9,634 nucleotides of DNA, taken from assembly GCA_002292975.1 (NCBI GenBank), contig DBCI01000052.1:1-9634 (forward strand), read 5' to 3'. Below the pieces are notes generated by a model. It searched no databases, was not told the origin of the DNA, and worked only from the letters and a program-made list of their open reading frames with translations. The stretch is from Polynucleobacter sp. UBA962. GTDB taxonomy: Bacteria > Pseudomonadota > Gammaproteobacteria > Burkholderiales > Burkholderiaceae. The position numbers and the translations under genes were made by a program. This document shows positions 6,888 to 9,634 of this stretch, one piece after another; position 1 is the stretch's first letter; each line of letters starts with the position of its first letter.

Positions 6888-8000
6888 ATGACCCAAGTCG
6901 ACCCGCTACCTCATCATCCTGAAAGTCAGTTGATTTATCCATATGGGGAGACCCTAGCCGAGGCAGGCCAGACCATGGAAATTGCGCCGGGGATCTATTG
7001 GATTCGGATGCCTTTGCCTTTTGCTCTTAATCACATCAATTTATGGTTGTTAAAAGACCGAGTTGCCGATCAAGAGGGTTGGACCGTGATCGATTGCGGA
7101 ATTACGAACGATGAGACCAAAATCCATTGGGAGTCTATTTTTGCGAACCATCTCCAAGGACTCCCCATTTTGCGTGTCTTGGTTACCCATATGCATCCAG
7201 ACCATATTGGCCTTGCACATTTTTTATGTGAGCGCTGGCAGGCTCCCCTATGGGTTTCGATGAGTGATTTTCTAATGGCACAGTGGTTAAGTAGCAAGGA
7301 GGGCGGGGTTGCTATTGGTGCTAGTAGCGGAAGTGGTGGAGCAGCAGATCATTATGCGCGCCACGGTTTGCTAGGCTCTGAAGATTTGGAGCGTATTCGA
7401 AGCCGCTCTGATTATTACAGTCGCCTAGTGCCGCAGGTGCCACGTCGCTATCGTCGCATTATGGAGGGCGATGAGGTTCAAATTGGAGACCATCGATGGA
7501 AAGTATCGATGGGCTATGGACATGCGCCTGAACACGCCACACTCTATTGTTCAACCCTGAATATTTTTATCTCTGGGGATATGGTCTTGCCTCGCATCTC
7601 CACGAACGTTAGTGTGTATGATGTCGATCCGGATGCCGATCCCTTAGGTTTGTATTTGCGCTCGCTAGACCAATGGCTATCTTTGCCCTTAGACGCTTTT
7701 GTGTTGCCATCACATGGTAAGCCCTTTAAAGGTTTACATACCCGTATTAAACAACTCCATGAGCATCATCGTGACCGCTTATCCGAAACTCTGGATGCTT
7801 GCCAAAGCCCAAAGCATGCCTTTGAGATTATTCCGGTGCTATTTCGGCGTAAGCTCGACAATCATCAGCTTAGTTTTGCCATGGGAGAAGCTATTGCCCA
7901 TCTGAATCATTTGTGGCATCAGAAGAGGCTGCAGCGCTTGCTTTGCGAGGACGGGATTTGGCGCTTTTGCGTGGTTTCGCCTTCGCAGAACGCTCTTTAG
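6888..8000 (+). CDS. Metallo-beta-lactamase-fold hydrolase with C-terminal winged-helix domain
   Basis: Probable zinc hydrolase of 370 residues, relative of glyoxalase II/LACTB2-like proteins; substrate unknown. Metal-binding motifs are complete: 'THMHPDH' (His101, His103, Asp105, His106), 'GHAPEH' (His212), 'SGDMVLP' (Asp231) and 'PSHG' (His276). After the catalytic domain comes the helical/winged-helix extension seen in this subfamily (about 285-365), with '[10 protein letters not shown]' near residue 333. A Gly/Ser-rich insertion at 139-152 probably forms a loop. It has no signal peptide, so it is likely cytosolic. The ATG at 6888 has only a weak GGA six bases upstream. It is divergent from aceK across 36 bases, and its last 36 codons run antisense to the end of phaM. 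The start could be later, since the first 28 residues are not clearly conserved, but no better ribosome site is seen. Confidence 0.88.
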   Translation: MTQVDPLPHHPESQLIYPYGETLAEAGQTMEIAPGIYWIRMPLPFALNHINLWLLKDRVADQEGWTVIDCGITNDETKIHWESIFANHLQGLPILRVLVTHMHPDHIGLAHFLCERWQAPLWVSMSDFLMAQWLSSKEGGVAIGASSGSGGAADHYARHGLLGSEDLERIRSRSDYYSRLVPQVPRRYRRIMEGDEVQIGDHRWKVSMGYGHAPEHATLYCSTLNIFISGDMVLPRISTNVSVYDVDPDADPLGLYLRSLDQWLSLPLDAFVLPSHGKPFKGLHTRIKQLHEHHRDRLSETLDACQSPKHAFEIIPVLFRRKLDNHQLSFAMGEAIAHLNHLWHQKRLQRLLCEDGIWRFCVVSPSQNAL

Positions 8001-8325
8001 GGTCATTATTAGAGCTTGGGGGGTTTGCCATGGCATCCCCAAAGGATTTGATTGCCAAGAGAGTGGCCCTTTGTACTTCTAGGGTTTGGATGGTGGACTT
8101 TAGGACATTCAGATTGAGGGCAAGCCAAGACTCCACGCTCTTAAGGTCTTTAATGCGCTTATCCAGTTCTTCAATATCAAAAGAGGGCATTGCATTGTTT
8201 AAGCCAGCCATACCCGGGGCCATGCCAGGCATAAAAGACGAGCCCGCATGAGCGGCGTTATTCTGATCCCACATGGCTTTAAACATCTCTAGGCTTTGAT
8301 TGAAATCCGGTATGGTGCCAAACAT
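7891..8325 (-). CDS. phaM: PhaM-family PHA granule/nucleoid-linking regulatory protein
   Basis: The family, known from Ralstonia eutropha (Cupriavidus necator), activates PHB synthase, sits on polyhydroxybutyrate granules and binds DNA, helping share granules between daughter cells. The 144 residues start with the family-typical 'MFGTIPDFNQSLEMFKAMW', then a Met/Gly/Pro-rich linker (30-47), a conserved helical block 'EELDKRIKDLKSVESWLALN' (52-71) and 'LKSTIQTLEVQRATL' (75-89), and a basic tail with ten Lys/Arg between residues 110 and 128 that resembles histone-H1-like DNA-binding tails. AGGAG lies five bases before the ATG, a strong ribosome site. Residues 109-144, the whole basic tail, are encoded antisense to the 3' end of the hydrolase gene. 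No phaC or phasin gene is in the window. It is divergent from metH1. Confidence 0.88.
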   Translation of the reverse strand: MFGTIPDFNQSLEMFKAMWDQNNAAHAGSSFMPGMAPGMAGLNNAMPSFDIEELDKRIKDLKSVESWLALNLNVLKSTIQTLEVQRATLLAIKSFGDAMANPPSSNNDPKERSAKAKPRKSAKSRPRKASAAASSDATNDSDGQ

Positions 8326-8330
8326 AAACT

Positions 8331-8335
8331 CTCCT
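8331..8335 (-). promoter_or_regulatory. Strong ribosome binding site of phaM
   Basis: On the minus strand AGGAG stands five bases before the phaM ATG at 8325. It is the best Shine-Dalgarno match in the window and fixes the start without ambiguity. Confidence 0.75.
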
Positions 8336-8376
8336 AACAGGCTAAATAGTCACATTATCGATAAAATAATGGGTTG
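8336..8376. promoter_or_regulatory. Short divergent promoter region between phaM and metH1
   Basis: Only about 50 bases separate the two start codons, too little for a cobalamin or SAM riboswitch leader. On the plus strand TAAAAT (8362-8367) matches the -10 consensus at five of six bases, but no -35 box lies at proper distance; the expected start site would be near 8374, next to the metH1 start codon. On the minus strand GATAAT (within 8353-8361) is a possible -10 for phaM, again without a clear -35. Confidence 0.3.
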
Positions 8377-9477
8377 ATGAAGATTAATCTCACTTCTGCA
8401 GCAATGCAAACCCAAATTAGTCCACCCAAATCGGCTAAGCCCTATACCCGGGGCGCGAGCCTCCCATCGCTTTTAAGGGAGCGTATCCTAATATTGGATG
8501 GCGCGATGGGGACCATGATTCAGCAAAAAAAGTTTAGTGAAGCGGACTATCGAGGCTTACAACATAGCCAACGTTTTGCTAATCATCCCGGGGATTTAAA
8601 GGGAAATAATGAGCTTCTGGTCTTAACTCAACCCGCCGCGATTCGTCAAATCCATGATGAGTACTTAGCAGCGGGAGCGGACATTATTGAGACCAATACC
8701 TTTGGCGCTACCTCGATTGCTCAGGAAGATTACAAAATGCCAGAGTTGGCCCGTGAAATGAATGTCACGGCGGCTCAATTAGCCCGTGCAGCATGCGATC
8801 AATATAGTACCCCGGACAAACCTCGTTTTGTAGCCGGTGCGATTGGACCAACACCCAAGACGGCAAGCATCTCTCCGGATGTGAATGATCCAGGCGCCCG
8901 CAATGTGCATTTTGATGCTTTACGTAAAGCCTATCGTGAGCAGGCAGAAGCTTTGTTTGAGGGGGGCTCTGACCTATTTTTAGTCGAAACCATTTTTGAT
9001 ACCCTCAATGCAAAAGCAGCTCTTTTTGCGCTCGATGAGTTTTTTGAGGAGTCGGGAGAGCGCTTGCCGGTAATGATTTCTGGTACGGTTACAGATGCGT
9101 CGGGGAGAATTCTTTCTGGACAAACGGTTGAAGCATTTTGGAATAGCTTGCGACACATTAAGCCACTCACCTTTGGCCTGAACTGTGCACTCGGCGCTGC
9201 TTTAATGCGACCCTATATTGCGGAATTAGCCCGAGTTTGTGATGTTGCTATCTCGTGTTATCCCAATGCAGGTTTACCAAACCCCATGAGCGATACTGGT
9301 TTTGATGAAACTCCTGAGGTTACCTCTAGTCTGATCGATGAATTTGCCCGCGATCACTTGGTTAATCTGGTTGGTGGTTGCTGTGGCACTACTCCTGAGC
9401 ATATTCGAGCGATTGCTCAAGCAATGACAAATCGCAAGCCTCGCCCCTTTTATTCGGAGGCGACAGCAGAAGCATGA
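8377..9477 (+). CDS. metH1: Methionine synthase, homocysteine-binding subunit (N-terminal part of split MetH)
   Basis: Homocysteine S-methyltransferase domain of cobalamin-dependent methionine synthase as a separate polypeptide of 366 residues. It binds and activates homocysteine through zinc so that it can accept the methyl group from methylcobalamin held by the partner. Evidence is the barrel start '[13 protein letters not shown]', '[14 protein letters not shown]' (about 100-113), '[18 protein letters not shown]', '[16 protein letters not shown]', and all three zinc cysteines: Cys270 in 'GLNCALG', and Cys335-Cys336 in '[12 protein letters not shown]'. The protein stops soon after this domain, where one-piece MetH continues. 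The ATG at 8377 is preferred to the TTG just before it; another in-frame ATG at 8404 is possible, since the first 20 or so residues are not conserved and none has a good Shine-Dalgarno. The TGA overlaps the metH2 start. Confidence 0.93.
   Translation: MKINLTSAAMQTQISPPKSAKPYTRGASLPSLLRERILILDGAMGTMIQQKKFSEADYRGLQHSQRFANHPGDLKGNNELLVLTQPAAIRQIHDEYLAAGADIIETNTFGATSIAQEDYKMPELAREMNVTAAQLARAACDQYSTPDKPRFVAGAIGPTPKTASISPDVNDPGARNVHFDALRKAYREQAEALFEGGSDLFLVETIFDTLNAKAALFALDEFFEESGERLPVMISGTVTDASGRILSGQTVEAFWNSLRHIKPLTFGLNCALGAALMRPYIAELARVCDVAISCYPNAGLPNPMSDTGFDETPEVTSSLIDEFARDHLVNLVGGCCGTTPEHIRAIAQAMTNRKPRPFYSEATAEA
9456..9460 (+). promoter_or_regulatory. Distant ribosome binding site ahead of metH2
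   Basis: GGAGG at 9456-9460 lies 13 bases before the metH2 ATG, farther than ideal. Together with the ATGA overlap this points to translation of metH2 being coupled to that of metH1. Confidence 0.4.
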
Positions 9478-9634
9478 GTCGATTACCAACAACTCCGATG
9501 CGCTTGTCAGGTCTAGAGCCTTGTAATATCTCCCCCCAAATTGGCTTTGTCAATATTGGTGAGCGCACCAATGTCACAGGCTCAAAAGCATTCTCACGCA
9601 TGATTCTCAATAATCAGTTTGATGATGCGCTAGC
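9474..9634 (+). CDS. metH2: Methionine synthase, pterin/cobalamin subunit (C-terminal part of split MetH); 3' end cut off by window
   Basis: Only the first 53 codons and two bases are inside the window, with no stop before the edge. After eight non-conserved residues the reading gives '[11 protein letters not shown]' and then '[20 protein letters not shown]' (25-44), the start of the methyltetrahydrofolate-binding domain of MetH. In relatives this polypeptide continues with the cap, cobalamin-binding and SAM-dependent reactivation domains, which lie beyond the edge and are not seen. The ATG (9474-9476) overlaps the metH1 TGA in an ATGA junction; an in-frame ATG at 9498 is an alternative start. 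It supplies the methyl donor site and cobalamin for the zinc-homocysteine subunit encoded just upstream. Confidence 0.9.
   Translation, partial: MSRLPTTPMRLSGLEPCNISPQIGFVNIGERTNVTGSKAFSRMILNNQFDDAL

Noticed and set aside
6852..6896. TTG at 6896 as the aceK start
   Set aside because: The added 15 residues do not resemble the family N-terminus, no ribosome site is at a useful distance, and the choice would overlap the divergent hydrolase start. Kept only as an alternative.
7839..8042. Minus-strand open frame of 67 codons at the hydrolase/phaM junction
   Set aside because: It shifts frame relative to phaM, has no ribosome site and no recognisable protein features; it is a shadow of the overlap.
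7913..8251. Plus-strand open frame of 112 codons antisense to phaM
   Set aside because: Its translation is low-complexity Leu/Arg/Ser-rich and arises from the opposite strand of the Lys/Ala-rich phaM tail; phaM has family similarity and a strong ribosome site, this frame has neither.
8326..8376. Cobalamin or SAM riboswitch before metH1
   Set aside because: Only about 50 bases are available before the start codon and no B12-box-like sequence is seen; a riboswitch would need far more space.
9389..9610. Minus-strand open frame across the metH1/metH2 junction
   Set aside because: The plus strand carries conserved MetH residues on both sides; the antisense translation has no recognisable features.
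1..9634. Mobile element or recently transferred island
   Set aside because: No transposase, integrase, terminal repeats or tRNA gene; base and codon use look even by eye along the window.

Overview
The window reads as ordinary chromosomal DNA from a betaproteobacterium of the order Burkholderiales, most likely Polynucleobacter or a close relative. This rests on three points: the moderate-to-low GC by eye; a phaM gene (PHA granule/nucleoid linker, a Burkholderiales trait) beside a split methionine synthase (metH1/metH2); and an aceK whose N-terminus resembles the betaproteobacterial form. The genus is an inference from gene content and cannot be proved here. Genes are tightly packed. No gene-free stretch exceeds about 75 bases, and I see no rRNA, tRNA, CRISPR array, insertion sequence, prophage or tandem repeat.

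Layout. Bases 1-2508 (+): the 3' four-fifths of an RND drug-efflux pump, cut by the left edge. Bases 2512-3949 (-): a compact unit transcribed in the order small lipoprotein, flavin reductase (TTG start), glutathione S-transferase, with an ATGA overlap between the last two; it converges on the pump gene with a 3-base gap. Bases 3950-4034: a divergent promoter region containing a 12-base palindrome. Bases 4035-5018 (+): acuI/yhdH, acryloyl-CoA reductase. Bases 5058-6851 (-): aceK, isocitrate dehydrogenase kinase/phosphatase, convergent with acuI. Bases 6888-8000 (+): a metallo-beta-lactamase-fold hydrolase, divergent from aceK across 36 bases. Bases 7891-8325 (-): phaM, whose basic tail is encoded antisense to the last codons of the hydrolase gene (110-base overlap). 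Bases 8377-9477 (+) and 9474 to the right edge (+): metH1 and the start of metH2, the two halves of cobalamin-dependent methionine synthase, joined by an ATGA overlap.

How the genes relate. aceK controls carbon flow between the TCA cycle and the glyoxylate shunt. acuI removes the reactive thioester acryloyl-CoA. metH1/metH2 close the methyl cycle. phaM ties carbon-storage granules to the nucleoid. The left third (RND pump, GST, flavin reductase, and acuI divergently) could serve defence against electrophiles and xenobiotics, but that is inference from neighbours only.

I found no convincing new biological system. The points most worth a second look are the phaM/hydrolase antisense overlap, the possible leaderless aceK transcript, and the unknown lipoprotein-flavin reductase-GST unit.
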